This document shows, in pieces, positions 1 through 10,637 of a DNA stretch of 64,000 nucleotides. The position numbers and the translations under genes are program-made. The notes below the pieces were generated by a model. The model was not told the origin of the DNA, searched no databases, and saw only the letters and a list, made by a program, of their open reading frames with translations. How positions within the stretch are numbered: the stretch's first letter is position 1; each line of letters opens with the position of its first letter. Source of the stretch: Aspidapion aeneum (taxonomy: Eukaryota; Arthropoda; Insecta; Coleoptera; Brentidae). The DNA lies in assembly GCA_963576565.1 (NCBI GenBank), contig OY755038.1, forward strand, positions 176,318,907-176,382,906, written 5' to 3'.

Positions 1-351
1 GTATTTCTTCAAAAAAATTGTCTTTCATGGCTACATTTGCATCGTCGTTATACGCATAGATTCCAAAAATCGTAAGTCTCATTCCTTTTATTGTTATATT
101 CATTTTAATTAGCCTTTCATTGACTGCTTCCCAGTTGGTGATAAATTTTCTAAATCTTTTGTTGACCAAAATAGATACTCCTTGTTGGGCATGTTTTTCT
201 TTTGAAACTCCGCTATAGTAGTAGTAGAGTCTACCTTCATTCTGCTGCACTCATGTACTATTTCATTCATTTTTCGATTCATTCCTTGTACGTTCCATGT
301 ACCAAAAATCATATTACTGTTTCTTTGCTTGGTTCGTCTTAGGTTTTTCAT
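1..351 (-). pseudogene. Truncated LINE AP-endonuclease N-terminus
   Basis: The open frame 351-109 begins with a basic N-terminus followed by TWNVQGMN, the first motif of AP-like endonucleases of non-LTR retrotransposons. It aligns with the start of the LINE protein at 59899. After the stop at 109, bases 1-108 still encode the equivalent of the IAVYAPSDD region of that protein in another frame. An internal deletion of roughly 40 codons and a frame change therefore separate the two parts. The catalytic Glu region (LTET in the other copy) is damaged. The fragment cannot encode a working endonuclease. It continues beyond base 1. Confidence 0.7.
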
Positions 352-880
352 TTCTTTCCGAGGCGTTTGATTGGGTTTTTTAACAGTGTACGTTTTTTCC
401 GGGTATCAGAGAGTTAGTCTGATGCCCCAACCCCCAACCTGGAGGACCAGGTGATTTTTGATCGAGTTTTTCTTCCCCTAGCCTTTGACGATTCCAACGC
501 CGGTACTACAAGGCAGTAGTCTTTTATACTATCCCTAAAAGAAAGGGTTGCCACCTACGCTATGATCACCGTACCGAAGTCCATTCTCTCCGCCTTTCAT
601 ATCGATGTGGTCTTCTCCCGTAACCCTGGGAAAGGGACCCCATACAGGTGCTAACTCTCCGGGTCGAAGAGTACCTGGAATCTACGGAGGGCAGGGGTCG
701 ATTCATTTCCCCTGATAGACATCTGACGAGGTCTACCAGTACCCCTTTTTTACAACATTATTTAATCCCATCGGGTACATCTCGGAATGGGTTGCTGTCT
801 GTCTCATTCTCTTCAACGCAGAATGATGACAGCGGGTATTTGGTCCGGGTCTCCTCTGTGATGTGTTGATTTTGGAAGGC
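1..880 (-). mobile_element. RTE-like LINE, 5' part, running off the window
   Basis: The reverse strand reads a 5' leader (about 880-352) and then the start of a LINE endonuclease. The leader matches the leader of the plus-strand LINE at 59.5-59.9 kb, for example the stretch around 648-700 against 59566-59600. The two copies belong to the same or sister families and lie in opposite orientation at the two ends of the window. The rest of the element lies outside. The 3' side of the leader near 880 has no sharp boundary that I can see. Confidence 0.75.
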
Positions 881-1101
881 AAGTGGTATTATTTTTTTTA
901 ACTATTAAAGTAGGTAATCGAGTCTCCCTCTACTGACTCAAATGTAAATATGCTGTGATAGACTTTGCACACCTGTTGGAGGAGATGTCTGTCTACCTAT
1001 TGTTAATTGTTATCCATTCTTGTCATTTTAACCAGCGGGTTGAAAATAAATAGGTCAATGACTTGGTTTATTTTTAATTTGGGGTTAAAAATTCATTAAT
1101 A
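881..1101. other. AT-rich spacer, nothing recognised
   Basis: No open frame of note, no repeat and no RNA gene that I can support between the LINE leader and the first MITE. Confidence 0.5.
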
Positions 1102-1222
1102 GTCCATCGCACCGACTTTTTTTTTCGATACCTAGCCTTAAGTGTTCCTTATTACGTCATATTATGATTATATTAAGAAACGCCTTAAGCTAAGTAACGA
1201 AAAAAAAGTCGGTGAGATGGAC
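1102..1222. mobile_element. 121-bp MITE-like inverted repeat
   Basis: The ends are inverted copies of about 25 bp beginning GTCCATC and continuing CACCGAC followed by a run of T and CG, with one mismatch near the start. The interior is short and AT-rich. No protein is encoded. I could not define a target-site duplication. This is probably a non-autonomous DNA transposon, but it could be a simple hairpin-forming repeat. Confidence 0.55.
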
Positions 1223-1721
1223 CCTTACAACATTTTAAAATTTTATCTCATTTATAAGTCCATTTTTTGTTATTTTTTTAAATTACACAATAAATCTGGA
1301 AGGCTCGGAAGTAAGTAGAGTTTCATGGTTTGGCTATAACATTTGAGTTAAACTGTATTTTATTTAAGATCCTTTTTTGTAAGCCCTGCCATTAAACTCA
1401 TGTGGCACTTCTTTTTTCTTTATTTCTGAACCCCCCCTTCTCCACTACTGTATAAAAGCTACTGGGCATGCCATTGTGTTACCTAGCTGGAAAATACAGT
1501 TCTGCTTCCAGATATTTGTTTAAATACATATAATTACTCATTAATTAATTAGAGTGATTACAAAAAAGTAGAAGCGTCGCAGCGGGACCCTCAGAAATCA
1601 ATGATAGATTTAAAGTTAAGTAAGTATTCATGAATTATTTATTATGCAAAGATAGAAAATCGTTGATAAGAAAATGCCAGTGGCACTCAAATTTTTTTTG
1701 TCTTCGCCGCCACTGACCTTA
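1223..1721. other. Spacer without recognised features
   Basis: AT-rich sequence with no supported gene or repeat. Confidence 0.4.
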
Positions 1722-1972
1722 TGTCCCTCTTGCGCGGGAGAACGGAGAAAAATTTATATTTTGAGTTAACTAGCTTTTGGGGGTTTTCGAGGGGGGAGGG
1801 GGGTTTACTGGGCATATTAAGATTAGTAGGTTTCACTATCCTAACCTAAGCTTTTGTTTAGTGTTTTTTGTTTGGTCAGGAAATGAACTATGAAATGTAT
1901 AAAAAACTTTAACTGGTAATTTCTCAAAAATGTGTTTTTCGACCTATCTCCGTTCTCCCGCGCAGCGGGGAT
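1722..1972. mobile_element. MITE with GC-rich terminal inverted repeats
   Basis: The left end (CCCTCTTGCGCGGGAGAACG) and the right end (reverse complement CCCCGCTGCGCGGGAGAACG) form imperfect inverted repeats of about 25 bp around a non-coding core of about 200 bp. No target-site duplication could be fixed. The GC-rich ends stand out from the AT-rich surroundings. Confidence 0.5.
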
Positions 1973-2369
1973 TTATCCAAGATAAGACAATGGAAATATT
2001 TTTGCGATGTTGCATGAGTCCGGAATTACCAAACCGAAATTCTATTTTCATCCCTGTCTTGCTCATTAAATTCTTACTTATATGTGGTCGGCTGCGATAA
2101 AAGCGATATAATGGCAATTTAGGCCCATGCCGAGTCTACCCGTAGGGTATACAAGTCAATGATTGCGCCTAAGGATTTGTTCGAACCCTTTTAATTCCCC
2201 AAATTTTGCTTATTTCAATAAATAAATTGCCGACAAATTGCACACCTAAGTCCGTGAAGATTAATTATTATTGATGATGATGATCCGAAGTAAAGCATCC
2301 CTTTGGATGCATTCCGGATACCTTATCAAATGACGCATGTTAATAAATATTTGTTCCCATTATTAGTCA

Positions 2370-3600
2370 CATTTAATGGCCCGAACAAGTCGAGTGGAAT
2401 TCGACCCCATACTTTCGTGGCTACAGGCTTCTTTTGTGATTTAGTTGGGACCTGAGGGTGAAGTTTATGCAAATTACAGGAGTGACATTTTTCAACAAAA
2501 TAATTGACGAACTTTTTAAGAGTTTGCCAAGAAAAATCCTGCCTTATACTTCCTTAAGACCTTTTCTCTCCTCGGTGAGTTCTTATTAACTCTTGGCGTA
2601 TAGTTTGACGTGCAAAATTTGGTCGTTGCGTTCGTTACCTTGTTTTTCGTCGTAAAAGATCGTCGGAGTCCAGGGAATAAAGATCGTCTTCCATCAAACT
2701 GTCTCGAACTCCCAAAATCTGTTTATCTTCTAATTGTAGTTGTTTTAGTTCTTCCTTACTCCATATAACCAAGGGCATTGGTACCATCTCTTCTGATTTT
2801 TCAGCTCTGACTATATTAATTTCCTTTCGCGTTGGATCAGGAGATTTTTCTGTTAATCGCGTCAAGCTGTCTGTATTCTTATTCATGAGTCCTCCTCTGT
2901 CTTTAATAGTAAAACTGTATTCCATTAGTTGGATCTGCCATCTTCCTAGTCTACTCGACGGATCTTTTAGTTTAAGTAGTAGTGGTGTTGGCCGGTAAGA
3001 TATACTTTAAACTTTTTGACGGTTTCAACAATCGCTAGCGTCTTGCGTTCTATTGTACTATAACGCCTTTCATCCGCGTTAAGGGTTCTGCTTCCATAAT
3101 AAACAGGGAATTTCAGCAAACCTTACTTTTGGGATTTAATAATAGTTTATTACTTCTGTTTTTGCAGGAATTCTCCGGCTCGCACTTGGTGACCTAAGTA
3201 TTCAATTACTTAACATTATGTTCAAAAACCTGTCGATTAACGTGGTCGTCCATATATATACCAAAACGTAACCTCCTGGTATCTTAGAAAATATATGCTG
3301 CATCATTTGACTCCAAGTTGCTGGAGCATTCTTGGGTCTCATCGACACCCTTTTGAATTGATAGTGGTTATCTGGTGTAGAAAAGGCACTCATTTCTTCG
3401 CTGGCTGGATCTAACTTAATTTGAAAATATCCAGACGCTAAGTCCATTGTTAAGAAGAGGCTGGCGCCAGAAAGCTTATCTATTGTTCCTTGTATGAGCG
3501 CTAGAGAAACAATCGGTTTTACTGATAATATTTAAACTGCGATAACCAATACAGAGGCGATACTTCACGTCCTCTCCAAGGTGTCACTTATTTTCCACTA
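2370..3600 (-). pseudogene. Old Gypsy element, RT / RNase H / integrase remnant
   Basis: Reading the reverse strand from 3600 to 2370, the order is as in Gypsy pol. First comes a reverse transcriptase piece (3447-3202) with DLASGYFQI and KNAPATW motifs; the catalytic YLDD position has decayed to YIWTT. A region around 2925-2900 resembles the RNase H end (EYSFTIK, then NKNTDSLTRL). After it comes an integrase zinc-binding segment (CHSCN near 2480), and finally the beginning of the integrase core (DLFGP near 2390), where similarity stops. Frames are broken many times. It is the downstream half of the element whose gag and protease lie at 11.6-14.6 kb; the two halves are separated by the fold-back block at 3787-11577. 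Non-functional. Confidence 0.7.
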
Positions 3601-3775
3601 ATAGCGCAGGAAAGCTCCAAGGACTTTGGCTTTTCACAACCAATCATTGTCTAATGTTTGTATTTCTTTTTGCATGATGTCTTGTAACAGTAACAATTTT
3701 ATGTGTCACACATTGGTACACGTTAATTTTTAATTTTTGAGATGGAACGAGAACTATGTCGATAGACTCCAAAAC

Positions 3776-3786
3776 TAACTTTTTTA
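3776..3786 (+). repeat. 11-bp direct repeat left of the 455-bp fold-back block
   Basis: TAACTTTTTTA here is repeated exactly at 11578-11588, immediately outside the other end of the 455-bp repeat block. This is consistent with a 9-11 bp target-site duplication. It is T-rich, so chance or slippage cannot be excluded. Confidence 0.5.
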
Positions 3787-4240
3787 AAAATCAAAACGAA
3801 TTTTATACTTCACACAAAGGTATGTGTGCCTAACTTGCGAGTGTCAGAAGGAGAGGGAAGAGTTGATTTTGGTTGTTTTCCTACTTACACAAGGTTGCAT
3901 CTCTAGACGTACGTTTCTGTGTGTTTCCCGTCATCAGTAGAGAACAGCAAACCCAGGTAAGCCAATTTTAACCAAAACCAACTCCTATATATGAAATACT
4001 CGCGGCGGTGCAATGCGAGTAAATTACAAGTTGTTGCGCCATCTAGCGGACTGGCTCGAGCACTCGAAAGTTTAAACACACTAGCATCGTCTTGTCTGAG
4101 ACGCCGAAGCGCCATCTATGACAAGTTTCGTCCATTAATGTAGTATTAAAACCACGTAATCACGTAGCAACTAAAAGGCCGTACTGCCCGAAGCATATGC
4201 AAAGAAGAAAGATGGAAAACGTGCTGTGTGTGGATCGATA
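3787..4240 (+). repeat. 455-bp repeat, copy 1
   Basis: First of three direct copies; offset to the next copy is 454 bp. It differs from copy 2 at scattered bases, for example TCCCGTCATC against TCACGTCATC near 3925. Confidence 0.8.
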
Positions 4241-4696
4241 AAAATCAAAACGAATTTTATACTTCACACAAAGGTATTTGTGCCTAACTTGCGAGTGTCA
4301 GAAGGAGAGGGAAGAGTTGATTTTGGTTGTTTTCCTACTTACACAAGGTTGCATCTCTAGACGTACGTTTCTGTGTGTTTCACGTCATCAGTAGAGAACA
4401 GCAAACCCAGGTAAGCCAATTTTAACCAAAACCAACTCCTATATATGAAATACTCGCGGCGGTGCAATGCGAGTAAATTACAAGTTGTTGCGCCATCTAG
4501 CGGACTGGCTCGAGCACTCGAAAGTTTAAACACATTGGCATCGTCTTGTCTGAGACGCCGAAGCGCCATCTATGACAAGTTTCGTCCATTAATGTGGTAT
4601 TAAAACACCACGTAATCACGTAGCAACTAAAAGGCCGTACTGCCCGAAGCATATGCAAAGAAGAAAGATGGAAAACGTGCTGTGTGTGGATCGATA
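4241..4696 (+). repeat. 455-bp repeat, copy 2
   Basis: Second direct copy, 456 bp before the third. It has a small duplication, AAAACACCACG against AAAACCACG in copy 1, near 4600. Confidence 0.8.
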
Positions 4697-4902
4697 AAAA
4701 TCAAAACGAATTTTATACTTCACACAAAGGTATGTGTGCCTAACTTGCGAGTGTCAGAAGGAGAGGGAAGAGTTGATTTTGGTTGTTTTCCTACTTACAC
4801 AAGGTTGCATCTCTAGACGTACGTTTCTGTGTGTTTCACGTCATCAGTAGAGAACAGCAAACCCAGGTAAGCCAATTTTAACCAAAACCAACTCCTATAT
4901 AT
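4697..4902 (+). repeat. 455-bp repeat, copy 3 (first part; continues at 11062)
   Basis: The third direct copy runs up to the Gypsy insertion point and resumes after the right LTR, ending near 11150. There it meets the inverted copy. Confidence 0.8.
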
Positions 4903-5322
4903 TGTTACGGGTTCACAACGACAAATTAAAACTCGCAATTGTTGAAAACGATACGTCAATTTATTTCGACAAATTATGTACAAAAACACGCACTAATAAC
5001 TTGCTAATAATTCACTACTATAATCGGTCTATTAACTTCGTGTTAATATCTCACGACCACTACAGTATGTTATCTGTGACTGACTGACTGATGCACGACG
5101 TCCGGCCTTATATATGAGGGCTGCCTACTATTCGAGAACCCTTCCATCCTTGTTCGATTCGCAATCATTCCAGCCCTTTTCTAGACTTTCGCATACCAGT
5201 TTGTCACAGATAACGCAACTAAAACCTAGATTAAGAATACAACCATAAAATACGTCAACCTAATACTACACTAAACCTAAATAAATTCTAACTATAAAAT
5301 TTAAATACTTAAATTTGTAACA
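4903..5322 (-). repeat. Gypsy 3' LTR
   Basis: 420 bp with TG...CA ends. It contains a (GACT) short tandem repeat with one unit fewer than the other LTR and a TATATA box-like sequence near 5110 suited to an LTR promoter. It adjoins the polypurine tract. Confidence 0.92.
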
Positions 5323-5334
5323 CTATCCTCCTCT
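5323..5334 (-). promoter_or_regulatory. Polypurine tract
   Basis: On the coding strand the bases just upstream of the 3' LTR read GAAGAGGAGGATAG, a purine tract of the sort that primes plus-strand DNA synthesis. Confidence 0.75.
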
Positions 5335-6360
5335 TCAGGTTTGATCGCCTCGATCAACATTTCCCAGGTAAGGTTTTAGTCTGTCTAGATGAACAACTTT
5401 CATCTTGGACTTCGGGCTTTTCTGGATTCGGTAGACTACATCATTAATTGTCTTAACAACTTTATAAGGCCCTTCCCATGGTGGTGTCAACTTAGGTGAT
5501 CTTCCTTTCTTGCGTTGAGGATTGTATAGCCAGACTTGATCATTCTCTTTGAACCCTGAAGAGTTTGCTTTCAGGTCATATCTCGTTTTCATGCGGTCAC
5601 TGGCTATTTCTATTCGCTCTCTAACCACTTCATGGATATCGTGCAGCTTTTGCCTTAAACGTTCGACATAGTCATTAACCTCTAAGTGTTCTTCTTCAGG
5701 TGAACCAAACATGATATCACATGGTAAACGCAGTTCTCTACCAAACAGGATACTAGATGGAGTAGCTCCTGTCGTATTGTGAATGGCGGTTCTATAGGCC
5801 ATCAAAAACAATGGAATATATTGGTCCCAATCTGTTTGGTGCTCATCAACAACTTTGCACAGATGTTCTTCTATTGTTTTATTAAATCTTTCAACCATGC
5901 CATCTGACTGCGGATGTAAAGCCGTAGTCCGTGTTTTATGTATTCCTAAAAGGTCACAGAGATTCTGGAAGAGCTTTGATTCAAAGTTTCTTCCTTGATC
6001 TGAATGTAGTTCCAAAGGAATGCCAAATCGGCTGAAAACATCATTTACCAGAACTTCCGCAACTGTAGTGGCATCTTGGTTAGGCAAAGCAAAAACTTCT
6101 GGCCATTTGCTAAAGTAATCCATGACAACAAGGATGTATTTGTTGCCTTTTTTAGTTTCTGGAAATGGTCCGGCCACATCAATAGCAATGCGTTCGAATG
6201 GTAGACCTATGTTATATTGTTTCATTTGACCTCTGGACCTTGTTTTGGGACCTTGGCTGGCTGCACAAGTCGAACATCGGCGGCACCAGTTTTTCACATC
6301 TTGAAAGTAATTGACCCAATAAAATCGGTTTCTCTCTCTGGTTCTAACTTTATCTGGCAC
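5335..6360 (-). CDS. Gypsy integrase
   Basis: 341 codons encoding the integrase that would insert element cDNA into host DNA. After a short N-terminal part with the end of the zinc-binding region (CRRCSTC, near residue 26), the catalytic core shows all three acidic motifs: DVAGPF near residue 60, HSDQGRNFES near residue 120 and VERFNKTIEEH near residue 155. The spacing is that of the DDE retroviral integrase core. The C-terminus has a basic GPYKVV-type domain ending HLDRLKPYLG, as in many Gypsy elements. The frame is intact to the stop, which sits next to the 3' LTR. The true N-terminus is in a different frame upstream (6542-6294), so a frameshift separates it from RNase H and this open frame is not translated as such. 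Confidence 0.9.
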   Translation of the reverse strand: MPDKVRTRERNRFYWVNYFQDVKNWCRRCSTCAASQGPKTRSRGQMKQYNIGLPFERIAIDVAGPFPETKKGNKYILVVMDYFSKWPEVFALPNQDATTVAEVLVNDVFSRFGIPLELHSDQGRNFESKLFQNLCDLLGIHKTRTTALHPQSDGMVERFNKTIEEHLCKVVDEHQTDWDQYIPLFLMAYRTAIHNTTGATPSSILFGRELRLPCDIMFGSPEEEHLEVNDYVERLRQKLHDIHEVVRERIEIASDRMKTRYDLKANSSGFKENDQVWLYNPQRKKGRSPKLTPPWEGPYKVVKTINDVVYRIQKSPKSKMKVVHLDRLKPYLGNVDRGDQT

Positions 6361-7306
6361 ACGTAGGTAATTCCTTTCTGGTCAATTTTCCTGCAATGTT
6401 TACAATCCTCAGGGCAAGGTCTTCTGGACAATGCATCTGCATTATTATGCACCCTTCCCGCTCGGTGCTTAATTTGATAATGGTACTGTTGTAGCTTTTC
6501 TATCCATCTCGCGACTTGCCCCTCAGGTTGTTTCATTTTCATGAGCCACTGTAACGCAGCATGATCCGTTCTAATCAGAAACTCTTGTCCGTAGAGATAT
6601 TTGTGAAAGTGATCTACGGATTTAACTATGGCTAGGAGCTCCTTTCTAGTAACACAATAATTTCTCTCTGGTTTGGATAGCTTCTTGCTGAAAAATTCGA
6701 TGACCCGTTCTTCTCCATCTTGTAGTGTAGTACTTGTACTGCTCCTATGCCATCGTTGCTCGCATCAGTATCTAATATAAATTTTCCTTTTGGAATGGGA
6801 TATGCAAGAATCGGACTAGAACATAATGCTGCTTTTAGTCTTCTAAATGCTTGGTCACATTCGGTATTCCATTTGTAAGAAGCTTTATCTTCTGTAAGTC
6901 TATGTAATGGAGACGCTATTTTGGCGAATCCTTCTACAAATCGTCTGTAGTATGTACACAGACCCAAAAAGCTTCTCAAATCATGTTTGTCATGAGGTTG
7001 AGGCCATTCTTTTATTGCCTGTAACTTCTTTTCGTCGGTATGGATGCCTTCTCGGGAAACGACGTGACCCAGGAACTCAACTTTTTCTTGGAACAGAAAA
7101 CATTTCTTTGAGTTCAATTTAAGATTTGCGTTCCTGATTCTTGAGAATACTTCTCGTAAATTATCTAGATGATCTTGAAATGATTTCCCCATTACTATGA
7201 CATCATCCAAATAGACTAGGCAGGTTTTCCAAGTAAGGCCTCGTAGAACGACTTCCATTAGTCTTTCAAATGTAGCTGGGGCATTGCACAGGCCAAATGG
7301 CATCAC
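6294..7306 (-). pseudogene. Gypsy reverse transcriptase (3' half) and RNase H, frameshifted
   Basis: The frame from 7306 to 6632 carries RT motifs MPFGLCNAPATF and the catalytic YLDD, then thumb and connection, and the start of RNase H (LDTDASNDGIGAV). It ends in scrambled residues, showing a frameshift inside RNase H. The frame 6542-6294 then has the RNase H C-terminus (ADALSRR) and the Cys-rich start of the integrase zinc finger (CPEDCKHC). It is separated from the protease/RT frame upstream by a nonsense codon near 7379, where Tyr-Trp of the usual SGYW motif reads Tyr-stop. RT residues themselves look intact. Confidence 0.85.
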
Positions 7307-7378
7307 ATTAAACTGATGAAGTCCACTTCCAGCAGAGAATGCAGTCTTCTCTTTATCTCTTTCAAAGATTCCTACTTG

Positions 7379-8602
7379 TCAATACCCACTTTTCAGGTCA
7401 AGAGTAGAAAACCAATATGATCCTGCCAATGTTGTTAATGTGTCTATTCTTGGCAGTGGGTAACTATCTTTCTTGGTCACATCGTTAAGTTTCCTGTAGT
7501 CGACACAAAATCTAGTACTTCCATCCTTTTTAGTGACCAACACCACAGGAGATGACCAAGGACTTGATGACTCTTCAATAACACCGTCGCTGAGCATTTT
7601 ATTAATGAGATTGTGAACTTCTTCTTGCTTGGCCATTGGTAGTCTTCTTGGGGGTTGTCTTATCGGTTGGGCATCGCCAGTGTTGATAGCATGTTGAATA
7701 AGGTTTGTGCGTCCCGAACTACTCCTAGTTTCGAAGATATTACTTTGTTCTTCTATAAACTCTCTCGCTTTACTAAATTCTTCTGGAGTGAGATGTTGCC
7801 AAGTTGACTCAAATTGCGGAAGTACCTCCATTGGTAACTTGCTTGTATCCTCGGAAGTTGGCTCTTCACATCTTGTTACTTTCTGTACTGGTTCAAATAA
7901 TGCTACCACCTCCCCCTTATTAATTTTGACACTATTTGGGAAAATATTGGCGACTCTAATCGGGATGTCTTTATCGGTTTTAACTAGTGATTTTGCAACG
8001 AGGTAGGTGAAGGGTGTGTTTTGTTGGCTTATGAGTCCGACGCAGCTTGATGTTTTACTTTCCAGCCTCCCAAAAATTATGGTCTCACTGTTACCGACTA
8101 GTCTTGTTGTGCATACTGCCACCACCTTAATTGGTTCTTTATTGATGTGACTATTTGACAAAATGAACTCTTCGTTCCCAAATCTTAGGGTATTAAGTTT
8201 ATTATCAAACGCAAATCCATGTTTACTTATCAGGTCCATTCCCAAAATAAATTCGTCTTCTATGTCTGCAAATAATACCGAGTGGCGAATCTTCAACCTC
8301 CCCAGCTGTAGGTCTATGTCTGTCTGCCCCAACACGTCGGCGGATTCTCCAGTCACAGTCTTAAGTGTTATTTTCTTTTCTGTTGGTCGAATTTTATATC
8401 TCGTTGCAATTTTAAACTTAAGCAATGATATGGCAGCACAAGTGTCTACTGTTATATTAACTTTTCTTCCATTAATAAGTCCGTCGATGTTAAGACTGTC
8501 AGCAGTATGTTTTAAGCTCTTGATAGAGTAAATTTTGGGGGCTAAATTCCCATTAGCCAACACCCGCCCCTCTGCGTTGACTAGTTTTAGTTTTCCTGAT
8601 CT
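7379..8602 (-). pseudogene. Gypsy protease and reverse transcriptase N-terminus
   Basis: An open frame of about 394 codons from 8563, readable back to about 8602. The aspartic protease comes first, with active-site motif [10 protein letters not shown] (usual form D-T/S-G-A, so the Gly is replaced by Cys) and [12 protein letters not shown] as the flap-distal hydrophobic motif. The RT begins near residue 275 (PPRRLP, then the [21 protein letters not shown] and [10 protein letters not shown] motifs) and stops at SGY. The upstream gag frame overlaps this one by a shift of -1, the usual gag-pol arrangement in this group. The Cys in the protease site and the premature stop both suggest loss of function. 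Confidence 0.85.
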
Positions 8603-8605
8603 CTT

Positions 8606-9492
8606 CTTCGGTACTCTGTCCCACTAGATGGTGAGCGAGACCTCATTTGGACACGACAATCGCGTTGAATATGCCCTGTACGTCCGCATCTGAAACACTT
8701 TACATTTGGAGGGGATCGTCTAATTTATTTCAAAGAATCAATCTTCTCTATCAGTGATTGAAACAGTTGGTTTAGCGTTTTTAAGTTGACCTCATCTCCA
8801 GTGCTCATTTCTTCTCCCTCCTGAATTGAAACAGCTCTTACTTTTGGCCTGGACATATTATTTGATGATTCAATTTCAAGGGCTCGAATCAACACTTCAC
8901 TGCTGTTATGGAAGCGTCCTCGACGAAGTAATTTTGCTAAGTCCGTGTCTCGCAAGCCGTTAATAAAGCGATCTACCGTGAAGGGATCTCTGTAATTTTC
9001 TGGCATTTCTGGGTAAGCTAAATACATCAGCCTCCTAATATCTGCTTCATACTCTTGCAATGATTCTCCTGGTCTTTGCTGACGAATATTTAATTCTGAC
9101 CAATGTAAATTTCGCAAGTGTTCGTCTCCATACCTTCTTTCTAACGCTGCCACTAAAGCGTTATAATTCTGTTTTTGTTCGACTGGAATGGACCGTAAAA
9201 GTCCCAGAGCAGGTTCTCGTAGAGCTACTAACAATGCTCTAGCTTTTTCCTCATCATCCCAACCATTTGCAGCAGCGGCAGCTTCAAACTGTTGTTTGTA
9301 AGTAGACCAGGAAGACGTACCATCGAAATTTTGAGGCTTAATGTTTTGGTTGGAATTCACAACACATCCCTGAGCTTTCATTTTGTTGTGTTCTTTTTGG
9401 AGCTGTATAAGCTGTTTTGACACGTCCTGGAATTTTTTCTTCCATGGTTTGAAAAATTTCTTCCCTAACATTCTGTACCTTTTCTTCAACAT
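8606..9492 (-). pseudogene. Gypsy gag, capsid and zinc-knuckle part
   Basis: The frame 9492-8725 (255 codons) contains the retrotransposon Gag capsid-type domain: FDGTSSWSTYKQQFEAAA near residue 55, then the PGESLQEYEADIRRLMYLAYP region and FINGLRD. A TAA stop follows at 8725. The same frame continues after it with an intact CCHC zinc knuckle (CFRCGRTGHIQRDC, about 8702-8650) and a basic tail to about 8606, so the TAA is probably a disabling mutation. The N-terminal part of gag is in another frame upstream. Confidence 0.8.
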
Positions 9493-9778
9493 TATGTACC
9501 TTTTCTTCTACATTCTGCAATTTATTTTGTACCTCTTGTTCCACACTATGCATTCTTTGAGTTATTTCTTCCTTAAGATCTTCGGTTGCAGTCTTAAACT
9601 CTTCTCTCAGCTGTTCGGAGTTGCTCTTTATTTGGTCAAAGTTTTCCTGCATGTCGTTCTGGTTTTGTTCCATGGTCTGTCTTATATCGTTCTGGTTTTG
9701 AGCCATTTGAGCTGCGAGAGCCTGCATCATTTTAGTTAGATCTTCCATCTTTGCCGATCCTTGTCTAGTAAGCATCAA
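9338..9778 (-). pseudogene. Gypsy gag N-terminus, coiled-coil
   Basis: A 146-codon frame starting with ATG (a second ATG one codon later) after the leader. Residues 10-110 form a long, charged, Gln- and Glu-rich heptad pattern with short internal repeats (QNQNDIRQTMEQ, then QNVEEKV twice), typical of coiled-coil N-terminal gag regions. It loses similarity to gag after about residue 115 because of a frameshift; the correct frame continues in the 9492-8725 frame. Confidence 0.75.
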
Positions 9779-10637
9779 CTTCCTGATAAATCACTTAAAA
9801 CGTCTATTTTAGGGCTATAAAGCGAATGTCGAAGTCGGTTTTTCAATATCTCTTCCAATTCTTAAATAGAACCTAATGGAATGTTCTGGAATATACTGGT
9901 AAATGCTACTCTTTCTGCTACTAGGCAAATGTAGAAGTCACTTTTTGATTCTCGAATAGACCGTCGTAGAATGTTATGGAATATTCTAGAAATAATTTCT
10001 AATTCTTACTTTTAAAATAACTAAGCTACTGTCGAAGTCGGTATTTGTATATCTCTTCTAGTTTTTGAATAGAACGTCGTAGAATGTTATGGAATCTTCT
10101 AGAAAATCTTTCTAATTCTTACTTTTGAAATAACTAAACTAATGTCGAAGTCTCTTTTTGGATATTTCTTCTGGTTTTCGAATAGAGCGTCGTAGAAAGT
10201 GATGGAATGTTCTAGAAATTCTTTCTGATTCTTACTTTTAAAATTACTAATCTAATGTCAAAGTCGGTATTTGTATATCTCTTCTAGTTTTTGAATAGAA
10301 CGTCGTAGAATGTTATAGAATATTCTAGAAAATCTCTCTAATTATCAATTTTTGGACTGTAAAGTTAATGTCGAAGTCGGTTCTTAAATATCTCTTTTAG
10401 TTTTTGAATAAAACAATATCGAACTTCTTCGAATATTCTGGAAAAAATCACTTACTGTTTTTCTGTCCAATTGTCCTATCCGGTGGTAATATGTAAGGGT
10501 AGTCTTTGCACTATTCAGTTCCGAATATTCTGGCAAAATCACTTACTGTTCTTCTTTTTAATTGTCCTAGCCGGTGGTACTCTGTAAGGATAGTCTTTGC
10601 ACTATTTATTTCTTTTAATTTCACTTCTGACACCAAT
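9779..10637 (-). repeat. Gypsy leader with tandem repeats
   Basis: Untranslated leader of about 860 bp between the 5' LTR and gag. It contains about six copies of a 100-113 bp repeat, each marked by GTCGAAGTCGG or a variant (near 9828, 9931, 10031, 10144, 10257, 10370). Then follow two copies of a unit of about 97 bp marked ATCACTTACTGTT (near 10445 and 10535). Role unknown; such arrays could hold packaging or promoter signals. Confidence 0.75.
10623..10637 (-). promoter_or_regulatory. Primer-binding site, tRNA-Leu-like
   Basis: Directly after the 5' LTR the coding strand reads TTGGTGTCAGAAGTG. TGGTGTCAGAAGTG is complementary to the 3' end of insect tRNA-Leu species ending in CACTTCTGACA plus CCA, as I recall them. 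The tRNA assignment is from memory and is less certain than the PBS itself. Confidence 0.65.

Noticed and set aside
3903..4569. 70-codon frames in the 455-bp repeats as a conserved small protein
   Set aside because: Present in copies 1 and 2 only because the repeats are near-identical; the inverted copy has a shifted frame.
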